From Nectonema munidae (lineage: Eukaryota > Nematomorpha > Nectonematoida > Nectonematidae): a stretch of DNA of 64,000 nt. The notes beneath the pieces were generated by a model. That model did no database searches. It saw only the letters and a program-made list of their open reading frames with translations, and was not told where the DNA came from. Made by a program: the position numbers and the translations under genes. How positions within the stretch are numbered: position 1 is the first letter of the stretch; each line of letters begins with the position of its first letter. The DNA lies in NCBI GenBank assembly GCA_030549495.1, contig JAUIRK010000978.1:124001-188000 (forward strand), given 5' to 3'. Positions 12,930 through 22,855 of the stretch are shown here, in pieces.

Positions 12930-13615
12930 TGGTTTTAGTGATGCTCATTTATCCTTTACTGCAAACATATAGTGTTTCTAAAGGAATAAAAGTGATGCAT
13001 AAAATTCAATGTTACAAGCACTTTATAATACCTTTCAACTCTTGCTCAAAAATATTTTTCGCCATAGTTGTTCTGCTTATATGGCATTGGTGTGTGCTGG
13101 AAGTATTTTTATGCCTATTTATAATTTTTATCGCATCCCCATATTTGGTGGATTTTTGGCTAGAAAATTATTTGAAGAAAATCAAATTGATAATTTTGTT
13201 CAAAACGAACTTCCAAGCTTGTTGATCAAGACAACGAATTGCTCGATTTTATAAATTATCCATAACCTATTGGAAACGTTAAGATGTTTATTGATTTAAT
13301 AAACGATAGCTTTTCCAAAGTTGATATATAATCCTTGAAGATTTGCGACTTTTGGATAAAAGAATTATGCGAAGATCCAAACTTATCTGAACCTGGATGC
13401 GCGTTAGCATTTCCATGTTTACTTCAAATAAAATTGATCACAGACATGATTTACGCTGTTGCTACTTCACCCAGGACAGATGAGTTGGCTTTTTGAAATA
13501 AAATATTTTCTAAACCAGTTAAATTTTAGTGACAAATTTTGTATGTAGTTACATTCGAAAATTTCAATTTATTTATGTCAGGGTCAGCAAGTTGGATTGA
13601 GGGAAAGAGGTTGGG
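12930..13615 (+). mobile_element. hAT transposon relic, C-terminal end with terminus
   Basis: Around 13340-13490 the + strand encodes FWIKELCEDPNLS...AFPCLLQIKL and then ATSPRTDELA. This is the layout of the C-terminal dimerisation region of ZBED5/FAM200-like hAT transposases (FW....YP.LS..A..LLPF...; SPR.DEL). About 90 bp further on, read on the - strand from about 13612, comes AGTGGTTCCCAACCTC, a typical hAT terminus. Two overlapping open frames at 12938-13254 may be the eroded middle of the protein but show no motif I recognise. The 5' end was not found. Confidence 0.45.
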
Positions 13616-13643
13616 AACCACTCTAAGAGCGGTCCGATGATAT

Positions 13644-13907
13644 TTAATCCAACACTCCTTCTGGTTCAAAAGCTTGAGTGGTTTTATCAACTTTTTCACC
13701 GCCGTCGAAATAATATTTTGAATCGTTAAGGACTAAAGGATCGGGCTTAAAAGTAAATTTTCGATTCATTGAGCTCTCAACATTAAATAGATGATGCCTT
13801 TTCATGTAGATGGTCCTCAAGATGAAATATATGTGATGACAGTGATATAAATAGCAATAAACAAAAATGAAGATATAAATATAACGTTTATAGTTTGTTT
13901 TTTTCAA
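13644..13907 (-). other. Small open frame, not recognised
   Basis: An 87-codon open frame whose second half (starting MNRKFTFKPDPLVLNDSKYY) looks more protein-like than the tyrosine- and isoleucine-rich first half. It has no domain I recognise, no clear splice partners, and sits between a hAT terminus and an unidentified coding relic, so it is most likely part of a decayed element. A real gene is not excluded. Confidence 0.2.
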
Positions 13908-14068
13908 ATATTATAAATAAAACATCTGGCTCAGAGCTATTGATAAAAATTGTTTTCATGTTTTTATTATAAAAGTTTAGGAACATACGTCTGTGTACAT
14001 TTTTGCATCATTCTTATAAAATATTCTAATTTTTTTAGGTTTAAAAATTATTTTACGTCATATTAAAA

Positions 14069-14930
14069 ATGTCGTCTCAAACTAAAATGTCAAAATTTGC
14101 TGTAAAAATGAACGAAAAAACTGGACAAAAAATTTAAAAGCAAATACTAAGCGTCGTCCTTGTATACCAGAACTGAAGGATAATTTAAGTGAAACATCAT
14201 GCAGAATGTCTTCGAACAAGGGCATAGTTGGAAGGTTCTTGGGACTTTACGATGAAATAAAAGGACGTCATGACCGAATAAAAAAATTTGTTTAGAAGTA
14301 TTGAAACTTTGGGAAAAGTTAAATTTTCCCTTCTTTCTCAAAACAAGGGTGTCAAAAATAACAAAACTTTTTCCCCCTTTTAAAAAAAAAAAAAAACCCT
14401 AAAAAAAATAAGAACTCTTTCTTTTATTTAAAAAAACAAAAAGGGGTGGGTTGGGGAAAAAAAAAACTCTATAAAAAAAAAAAAAAAAGGGGGGGGGGAA
14501 CCAAAAACCTTCTTAAAAAAAAAAAAAAAAAAAAAAATAAAAAGGTTTAAAAAAAAAAACCTTTGGGGAGAAATATATTAGGGAGGAAAAAAAAGATGGG
14601 AGGGGGGGGGGGGAAAAAATATATTGGCTGCCAGCATCACATTCTTGATCTTGTTTTACGGCATGTTTTAAACTTTTTTTTTCCTACACAGTCTCCTGAT
14701 ATAAACTACGAGTTTATCGATAAGATTTTAAAAGACTACGATCAACTGAATAATAAATATGCGGGTAGAGAAATGATTCCAAAGTTCGAAAAAATTTGTT
14801 GGAGAGATGACTTTAAGTTTCTCTTTGAGCTTTGCCAAGCCTACAAATTTTATAAAACAAATAAAAATTGGCCGTTTATTAACCTTCGGACTACGAACAT
14901 ATGGCATTTTACTCCACGGCTATAGTTTGT
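14069..14930 (+). pseudogene. Unidentified coding relic, probably multicopy
   Basis: Two protein-like stretches on the + strand flank a homopolymer-swollen block. The first (about 14145-14300) reads RRPCIPELKDNL, then VGRFLGLYDEIKGRHDRIKK. The second (about 14694-14925) reads SPDINYEFIDKILKDYDQL, MIPKFEKICWRDDFKFLFEL and NWPFINLRT. Both have charged, helix-like composition unlike random AT-rich frames, and both are cut by stops or frame changes. I do not recognise the family. The texture suggests a transposon-encoded or repeated gene family that has decayed. It is probably one locus, but that is inference. Confidence 0.35.
14340..14640. other. Homopolymer-swollen, low-quality sequence
   Basis: About 300 bp built almost wholly of runs of A, G, C and T, for example a run of more than 20 A, ggggggggg and ttttttccccc. 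It interrupts two coding-like stretches. The same texture occurs at about 5780-6130. It is most simply read as unreliable consensus. Lengths and reading frames across it should not be trusted. Confidence 0.6.
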
Positions 14931-15398
14931 AAGATATAACGAAAAACTTTCCCATTATGCAAAAATTTTAACCAATATGTAAAAAAATTATAAAATTATG
15001 TAAATGTAAGGATTTCATTATTTAATTTAAAGGCCCTACAGTTTTTGAATGAAAGCATAAAAGGCCAAAAATTATAAAAAGAAAGTGCAATAAATTTAGT
15101 AAATTAAAAAAATTTCCTATTTTAAGGTTTTAAGAATAAATAGTTGAGAAAATGCAATTTTATTGAAGCATAAAAAAATTTAAGCTAAGCATTGAGAGCA
15201 GGAAAGTTTTGAATGTGCTTTGCAAATAAAAAAAGAACATCCTTCACACTTTCGCGTTGTTCTAGTTTTCTTAGGTAGACGAAAATAACAAAATCCTCTG
15301 AGAGAACTTGAAGGTTGATGCTCTTTTTCAGGCGAAAAACTGTAAAAATTCAAAAGGGATTTTACTTTTGAGTTGATCTGGGGAGTTGAAGCTCTTAT
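14931..15398. other. AT-rich spacer
   Basis: No gene is recognisable. It could contain the eroded 3' (C-terminal) end of the piggyBac relic that ends at 15399, but I could not find the cysteine-rich C-terminal domain or a terminal repeat. Confidence 0.3.
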
Positions 15399-16510
15399 TT
15401 AAATTGAATCACTAGCCAAATAAAATGCAAGCTTTTTTAAAAATGTTTTTCTACCATGATTAACATTGGAAGAATGACTTTCAGAGGAGTTGTTAAATCG
15501 AGTGATAACATATGTATTTAAGCAGGAAATATCAAGGTAGTTAGAAAATACAGCAACTGTCCACCTTCTACATGGCTTATATGTACGGAACTGTCTGACC
15601 ATTCGATTCGCAACATCCACACCACTCTTATTTTTATTATATTCCAACAATAGCGCCGGTTTACGATAAATACTAGAAATTTCAACTCTTTTTCTGTGTT
15701 GTGAGGAAAACACATATACAACTTTGAAGTTTTTTTGCGCATGCTTTCGAGGAATGTAAGCAGAAAGTGAGGCTTCTTTACAATAAATAATTCTTGATTC
15801 ACATTCCTGAAGTTTTAGACTCTTTAGGTAATTAGGTTTTAAAATGTTAGGAATAAACTTCCTTGCTGCCATGGCTGTTCCACAAACAGTATATTTTCTT
15901 TCGAGGGCCCATTTAACTATATTATATGATGTAAAAAACCTATCACAAAAAATTCCAGATCCTTGAGGAAGATTACAAGCAGTAATTAACCTTTTCATGA
16001 TACAAAATGATGAAAAGTAATCTTTGTCAGGAAGCCCTGAAACATACAACTCAGTCTTTAGGTAATAAAAGTTCCTAGAGTCATTAAGATGATAGAACTT
16101 GAATCCATAATGACCTGGCTTTTTTGGATCGTAGATCTTGATATTGGATCGTCCTCTAAAGCTTACCAATTGCTCGTCAACGGTAACGTTTGCATCAGGA
16201 GTTCAATATTGAGAAAATAAAAGTGAGTATGAATATATCGGATGGCTGAAATTTTGTCATTGGGATCTCTAAGCCTCTTGTCGTCAAAACAAAGAAAAAC
16301 GCTTATCAATGTAAACATATCCCTTCTGAGAGATGCTTTTAAAAAAGGAACTCCATAATTGTCATTAAACAGGTCACATACTTTTATCCTTTGATCCATG
16401 TTTTGGCAAGATATCAGACAAGAAAAATAGGTTAGTATATGGTGAACCTCAAAACATTCATAGCAATATTTTAGATAAGCATACTTTGGTCTCTCTTTTC
16501 TATAAAGCAA
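15399..16510 (-). mobile_element. piggyBac transposase (DDE_Tnp_1_7), broken copy
   Basis: Cut-and-paste DNA transposase of the piggyBac superfamily. Two overlapping - strand frames cover it: 16510-16163 (LFNDNYGVPFLKASLRRDMF, then LCFDDKRLRD and IRYIH) and 16169-15399. The second opens with the core VDEQLVSFRGR motif just upstream of its first ATG (PDANVTVDEQLVSFRGR, about 16200-16150), which carries the first catalytic aspartate. The second is in GIFCDRFFTSYN (about 15960-15925), and the third in NKSGVDVANRM (about 15635-15603), so all three acidic residues remain. One frameshift near 16200 separates the frames. The N-terminal region and the cysteine-rich C-terminal finger are not visible, so about 370 of roughly 550-600 residues are present. 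No TTAA-flanked ends were found. A decayed element, not a domesticated gene. Confidence 0.85.
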
Positions 16511-17286
16511 AATAAATCAAAGATAAAATACTACTTTACGACATTGTTTATTGTGTGTGTGTGTGCTTACTTTAAAAAAAATTGATTTAAAAAATACTCA
16601 TTTACTTTTTTAGAAAATGACCTACATTATTACTAATCACTAAATTTGATTATTTATCTATATTTATTTTAATTATGATATACTTTTCTTTATATAAATC
16701 ATTACATTTCTGTTTTTTTGTAGTGTCTACACACGATAGCAATATCAGAGGTCTGGCAAGACCTCCGGGGATACAACTCGCCAGCCTTATTATATATTTA
16801 AATGTGTAAATCGTAAAATGCTTAAAAAATATACTTAAAATAAAATTTTCAAAAAATATTTTACATACACATTGAAAGCCACATTTCAAAAATTCTACCT
16901 AAAAGTTCAAAAAATTTAACTTTGAAATTGCAGTTTTATTTCATAAAAACTATATGATTGGTTGAAATGTTTATGTAATAAATAATAATAATATGAATAC
17001 TACCAATACTACTTTTTGAAAATTTTTACTTGTTTGATTTGAAGAAAGAATTAAACTGTTTTTCATTATTTCTTTATCATGATATATATATCATTAGAAA
17101 GCTTATCGTTTGCTACATACTCTAGAATAATTTATTTTTGAAAAAGTTTTAAAAAATTTTAATAAATGGACTTTACTTCGAAAAATTTTGTCTAAATTTT
17201 TGAAAAAATTACGGACCACCTTTTGAGTGAAGCATAATGTGAAGATTTTTAAAAAAAATTGAATGAAAATGATATCATTGGAAAGG
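16511..17286. other. AT-rich spacer
   Basis: Contains a (GT)n microsatellite at about 16545-16565. A GC-richer patch near 16735-16790 (acctccggggatacaac) matches no element I know. Otherwise no structure. Confidence 0.35.
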
Positions 17287-17938
17287 TATACTCTTTGTGG
17301 TTAACATAGGCTAGGTTATACAAATAAATATATTTTCATTTTTCCAAAATCTGCTTCTATGTGAGGTCAGTCAAGTTTTATCTAGTTTCAAAAAATACCA
17401 ATAATAATTAACGTTCTTAATTTATATAATATTTTTTCAATATTTTATATTCACAAAAGTAAAATATGATTTTTTTACATTTTAAAATTTGATAGTTGAA
17501 GAAAACTGTCGAAAATTAATATATATTTTTTACTTTTTATGGGTCAGTAGTATAGGTCAGTATAATGTTTTTCTAATAAATTTTAAATTATTTTTAAGTG
17601 AAAAATGTTGATCGAATGTACAAGATTTGAAGCTATACTCTTTGTGGGTAAAATAGGCTAGGTTTTACAAATAAATATATTTTTATTTTTCCAAAATCCG
17701 CTTTTATGTGAGGTCAGTCAACTTTTATCTAGTTTCAAAAAATACCAATAATTAACGTGATTTCTTCAAAATTTTATATTCACAAAAATAGAATATGGTT
17801 TTTAACATTTTAAAATGTCATAGTTAAATAAAACTGTCGAAAATTAATATATATTTTTTACTTTTTATGGGTCAGTATAATATTTTTCTAATAAATTTTA
17901 AATTATTTTTCAAGTGAAAAATGTCGATTAAATGTAAG
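17287..17938. repeat. Tandem duplication, 2 x about 330 bp
   Basis: A unit beginning tatactctttgtgg at 17287 recurs at 17633. Shared blocks in the same order are ggctaggtt, tgtgaggtcagtcaa, ctagtttcaaaaaatacc, aaactgtcgaaaattaatat, ctttttatgggtcagta and taaattttaaattatttt. The copies differ by substitutions and several short gaps, so this duplication is older than the one at 2253. It leads directly into the 260-bp repeat array. Confidence 0.8.
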
Positions 17939-18710
17939 AGTTTTGTTTGATAATCGTAGTCTACTTTTATTTAGTTTAGATACAACCTTTCTAATTTTTA
18001 ACGAAGGGCATTCGTTAAAAATTATACCGACAGTGTGCGAAGAATAAATCACATTATTGATTGATTTTAGAGCATAATTATACGAAGAAAGATTAACACA
18101 TGTTGCATTACGCGTTTGTGAGCGCAGTGAATTCTTATCTAACATACGCTTCACCACATCTTTAGCACGCGTGTGTGGTTTTGTCGATTGAATATACGAA
18201 TTTTGTTGGATAATCGTAGTCTACTTTTATTTAGTTTAGATACAACCTTTCTAATTTTTAACGAAGGGCATTCGTTATATTTATACCGACAGTGTGCGAA
18301 GAATAAATCACATTATTGATTGATTTTAGAGCATAACTATGCGAAGAAAGATGAACACATGTTGCATTACGCGTTTGTGAGCGCAGTGAATTCTTATCTA
18401 ACATACGTTTCACCACATCTTTAGCACGCGTGTGTGGTTTTGTCGATTGAATGTACGAATTTTGTTGGATAATCGTAGTCTACTTTTATTTAGTTTAGAT
18501 ACAACCTTTCTAATTTTTAACGAAGGGCATTCGTTATATTTATACCGACAGTGTGCGAAGAATAAATCACATTATTGATTGATTTTAGAGCATAAATATG
18601 CGAAGAAAGATGAACACATGTTGCATTACGCGTTTGTGAGCGCAGTGAATTCTTATCTCGCATACGCTTCACCACATCTTTAGCACGCGTGTGTGGTTTA
18701 TTTTATCGGG
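17939..18710. repeat. Tandem array, 3 x about 260 bp, with partly open - strand frame
   Basis: Three copies, marked by taatcgtagtctac at about 17951, 18211 and 18470, show high identity. Each contains the imperfect palindrome AACGAA-gggca-TTCGTT and the blocks acgcgtttgtgagcgcagtg and catctttagcacgcgtgtgtgg. Read on the - strand, the first copy is open (17903-18157, 84 codons, including KRMLDKNSLRSQTRNATC). The same peptide start recurs in the other copies, which differ by a small gap and become closed. The unit length is not a multiple of three. I do not recognise the peptide. Confidence 0.85.
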
Positions 18711-19054
18711 CTAGTGTACGCTTAGTTTATTTGTAGTGTTCCTAGCTTAAATCTTAGTCAAATATTAAAACGCTTATAACTTTCACATTTCTCAACAAAA
18801 TGCATCATGCGATATACCAAATTAAAGCTTTTTTTATGGGCTTTCAGAATACATTACTTATATCATAAGTCCTTAAGAAATACCATTTTACTGTTTATAT
18901 TTTCCATGGGCTTCATACCATTAATTAGCAGATAAGGGATGCATTTTAAACTAAAACAGTAATATATTTGAAGAAATATTTTTTCAGTATAAAGAGTTTA
19001 GAAAACTCTTCTCTAATATGTAATGATATATTCTCATAACCTGTACGGTTAAAC
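18711..19054. other. Spacer between arrays
   Basis: AT-rich sequence between the 260-bp array and the minisatellite. I see no feature. Confidence 0.4.
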
Positions 19055-19465
19055 GCGGGTAGACAACTTGCGTCTTATCTCCAACCCGTATATTACGATG
19101 ATTCTTCTCCAACCTGTATTCTACGATGATTTATCTCCAAACTATATACTACAATGATTCATCTCCAACCTGTATACTACGATGATTCATCTTCAACCTG
19201 TATACTACGATGGTTTCTATTCCATGTACAAATAACTAGGGAGACAATGTTCAACTTTCTGTTCACATTCTGTTAGATGTAAGATTTGATATACCTCATT
19301 CGGGGAGACGATGCTACATAAGTTATTACCTATAAACATTATACCTGTATACTACGATGGTTCATCTCCAACCTGTATACCGCGATAATTCATTGGTTCA
19401 TCTCCAACCTGTATACCACGATAATTCATCTCCAACCTGTATACCACGATAATTCATCTCCAACC
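19055..19465. repeat. 28-bp minisatellite in two blocks
   Basis: Unit of about 28 bp, consensus like tctccaacctgtatactacg followed by atgattca. About five copies lie at 19075-19215 and about five more at 19345-19465; variants include taccacgataattca. Between and after the blocks a longer unit (agatgtaagatttgatatac, then ctcattcggggaga) occurs at about 19275 and about 19485. There are no spacers between the units, so this is a minisatellite. Confidence 0.85.
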
Positions 19466-19711
19466 TATCAGTTCATATTTTGCTAGATATAAGATTTGAT
19501 ATACCTCATTCGGGGAGAGGATGTTAGATAAGTTATTAATTTTTTCACGATATTAAATAATATATTTTATCAAATAATCAAAATAAAATTCTGTAATCAA
19601 AGAATCGAAAAATATCAAACTTTCTGTTCATATTTTGCTACCTCATACGATGTTACAAAAGTTATTACCTATACTTTGCAATTTGCACGATTTTAAATAT
19701 TATATTTGTCG

Positions 19712-19933
19712 AATAATCAAAGAATCGAAAAATGTTCAAATCAAAAAATATTTATTCTTTTTAAATATATTGTTGGCTCCCCTTACTTTTAGTTTCATGT
19801 GTGCATAATTTGATAAAAATTAATTATTAAAGACTAGTTTTATCTTTCAATTTTAAAAGTAAGGGGAGCCAACGATATATTTAAAAAGAATAAATATTTT
19901 TTGATTTGAACATTTTTCGATTCTTTGATTATT
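19712..19933. repeat. Near-perfect 80-bp inverted repeat (hairpin / snapback element)
   Basis: Left arm 19712-19791 starts aataatcaaagaatcgaaaa and ends in ggctccccttactttta. Right arm 19854-19933 is its reverse complement with one mismatch that I can see (tattgttgg versus tatcgttgg). The loop of 62 bp (19792-19853) is unrelated AT-rich DNA. There is no open frame. A piece of the arm's outer end (taatcaaagaatcgaaaaat) also occurs singly near 19590. It could be a foldback MITE or a local inverted duplication. No obvious target-site duplication flanks it. Confidence 0.9.
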
Positions 19934-20390
19934 TACTTCGTATTCATACATGGAGTAAAATGCCATATGTCCGTGAACTACGCTATATCAAAATTGTCCG
20001 TGAACGGAAGGACCGCACGATGGAATTCACGAGCTATTTTTGCACTTATTGCATTTTTTCTTCTTCCTAACTGGCGAACACAGTTAACTGTAGTTTGTGA
20101 TTTTATTTCAACTACATGGTCACGGATTTGGTTTTCTAGCCAACACTATACAAAAACTGATTATGAAGATCTTTTGTCAGCAGTAAACAAAACTAATTGT
20201 CTTAAAGCTGCAAAGTGCTTGCGTACTCACTGGAAAAGAGATGCATCTTAGATCCACGGTCAAACATGGTAGCGAAACGAGCTGTAAAAGTGATGGAAGA
20301 ACTTTTTTCAACCTGCAAAAAAACCTTAACATTAAATTTATTAATACAAATACACAGATCTAAAGAATAGTTTTATCATTCTATATCATA
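19934..20390 (+). pseudogene. Unidentified coding relic
   Basis: A 108-codon open frame (19925-20251) includes RTARWNSRAIFALIAFF, TTWSRIWFSSQHY and DLLSAVNKTNCLKAAKCL. A second frame overlapping its end continues about 45 codons (LDPRSNMVAKRAVKVMEELF). The residue choice looks protein-like, but I do not recognise it. It begins at the edge of the inverted repeat. It may be an eroded element gene. No splice signals or partner exons were found. Confidence 0.3.
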
Positions 20391-21204
20391 TGTAAATAAG
20401 TTTCTGTAATCCATCCACTCATAATAAATTATGATTTTAATAAAGAATGTATGATACTCCACGTATTATATCGTAAAAAAACAAAAATGATCTAGGCGCG
20501 GAACATTTTTTTAGAAATTAGACTAAAAAAAGTTGTTTTTAGATGTTTTAATCAAAAGTTCATTCGTTAGTACATCAGGGTAAGAAATTAAAAATTTGTC
20601 ATAACCCTAATGTTTATATATATATATATATTTAAAAAGGGTGATATGTACACAAGTTCTAATATCTGATTGTATAAAAAATGTGTGCATAACCTTTTGG
20701 GTTTAGTTAGTGATTGCCCACGTTGTTATACCCTCCTTCAAAAAGAAAATTCTTATTTTTAAATCCATTTTTCTACCATAAAAGCGTATCTGATTAAAGA
20801 TAAGATAGTTAAAGAGTAACACAATTTTGGAAAAAAATAAGTGATAAGTAGCGATGTACCTAAAATTTTGGCCGTTTTCGAATCTTGTTTTCTAGAATTA
20901 GAAATTCCGATACCTATTCTAGTTTTCATTTTCAAAATGCTTAAATATAACTAACTTAACAGCGTATAAATTAAAAAAGGTAGAAAAGTTTATCAAAAAA
21001 GCTTGAAAAGGTGATTATTTTTATTGTTTATACCGATGGCAATTAATCGGTGTATATACAATCCAACATGACTAAGATTCATTTGAGATTTTTTTACCCT
21101 TTGAATGAGTGTTTCTAATGATGCCAGTTTTTCCATTTCCAGAAATTTTCCCATAATGGACAAGAATATCGTACCTCTAGAAACAAGCTATATTTTTTCA
21201 AACA
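20391..21204. other. Intergenic AT-rich DNA
   Basis: A (TA)n run lies at 20617-20630. I see no gene, element end or RNA gene in this stretch. Confidence 0.4.
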
Positions 21205-21208
21205 TTAA

Positions 21209-21339
21209 CCCATTTAAGACCAAGCAAAGCAGACGATATCTAAAAAAAACGCAGACGATTTATATTCAAAGTCATTGAAAAAAGCAGACGAAGATGAAAT
21301 TACTTATGTTCCAAAATAGGAACATTGGTCGTAAATGGG
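21209..21339 (+). mobile_element. piggyBac-type MITE with TTAA target duplication
   Basis: A 131-bp non-coding element flanked by TTAA at 21205-21208 and 21340-21343. The termini are inverted (CCCATTTAAGACC at the left, GGTCGTAAATGGG at the right) and begin with CCC as in the piggyBac superfamily. Internally the octamer gcagacga is repeated three times. It is about 96-97% identical to the copy at 25004-25132 in the opposite orientation, so both are recent. A related transposase relic lies at 15399-16510, but no shared termini could be shown. Confidence 0.85.
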
Positions 21340-21343
21340 TTAA

Positions 21344-22850
21344 TGTCAACGTATGGAATTGGAGATTAATTTTTTTTGGAAATTGAGTTTGCTGTAGTAT
21401 TTTTTCAGAATGAAAAATATTTACGTATCATTAATTGTTGAAGCAATAATATTTCATACAATTCTTTTTTCTCAACCTTTGCCACGAACACTTCTATTCA
21501 ATTTAACTTGATTATTTGCTATGAGAAGTAGAAACATAATTATTGGGTGCTGTGTTCCATGCCTGTCAATAACGCAGTGTTGACATCTTTTCTCCATCCA
21601 CACGGTAAAAGTTATTTTTTAATGAATAAGTCATCTCTAGTGAAGGTGGAAGGAAGCGTTTTCACAATTTAGAATTTTCAATTCAAAAATTAAACTTTTT
21701 TATAATTAATCTGGTCTCAGGATGTTTGAAATTTGAGGATTAATTACTGCTACTAGTAAATTTATTTAGAAAAAGCGAATCTTGTGACATATTTTTATAG
21801 GCAACACCAAACGTAATTTTAGCTTGAAAAGAAACTACTGATGTAAATACGTGGGAATCCAATCTGGCTTTATTTTTTTATTCCACGAGATCCTCGAAAA
21901 TACTCAAAAGTGTTAAATAAGAACATTTAGGAAAACATGAATTAAAAGTATTTACATTTATCAGTTAAAACTCATCAACACTGGCACAGTCATTATCTGA
22001 TACAAAAAGTTATTAAAGCGAATCGCGTCATTCATCTTCACTTTCACGCAATCCTCTCTTTGATCCATTGCAACAGAGATGCCGCGTTTTTTAGATGACT
22101 ACGCTTTCTGTGTCTGCGTTATACGGTCATCGTCAGCGTGCAGAAAAGGAATTCTACTATATATATATAGTAGATAATAGGCGATGAATGAACCGGTTTA
22201 CGAAACAAGGTTTATTACAATCATATTATATCATCTATTGGGAGAGTAAGTTATCCCACTAGTTTCAATAGTATGTCTAATATATAAATATGCCTTGCAC
22301 AACATTTACACCAATAAAGTATGCTCTGCATGTGGATAATAAATCTGTTGAACGTGATGCATGTCCTCATTCATATCAGCCTTCCTTTTCTTTGAGGAAC
22401 AGACTTCTGTTTCTTTTCAGTGCGTCAACTAAATAATTGATTGCGAATCTGATGATGTCATTTATTTTTCATGAAAAGGAATCAATGCCAAATATAGAAA
22501 CTGGAAATATATTTCATTTATTTAATAAACCAACTTTTGGTGATTAAATCACCCAAAATATTTCACCTGTCATTAAATTAGCTTTCACAGATGAACAAGC
22601 ATTTCTTCTCAATATTTAAAATAAATAGCTGGAACATCCTCAATTTGATTCTGAAAATATTTTTGTCATTCTAGATTTAAATTGTGGTTACTGTTTACCC
22701 TTTCCTAATATAGGATAACATATTTTTTTATCATCATTTTTGAACAATTTTCGTCCCATTTATAAGCAAATCAACATTTCAGATATTTTCGAACAATTTC
22801 GTTCATTCAGCAAATCGCTCATTCAATGTGTTGGAATTGTTCTAATACGT
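21344..22850. other. Intergenic DNA
   Basis: Contains a perfect 20-bp palindrome at 22154-22173 (ctacta...tagtag around a TA core) and a GC-richer patch at about 22010-22150 without coding potential. No gene is seen. Confidence 0.4.
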
Positions 22851-22855
22851 TAGTT

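Noticed and set aside
15399-16510. Domesticated piggyBac-derived host gene
   Set aside because: The frame is broken inside the catalytic domain and both protein ends are missing, so it is an ordinary dead copy.
19055-19465. CRISPR-like array
   Set aside because: The 28-bp units abut without unique spacers, and the genome is eukaryotic. It is a minisatellite.
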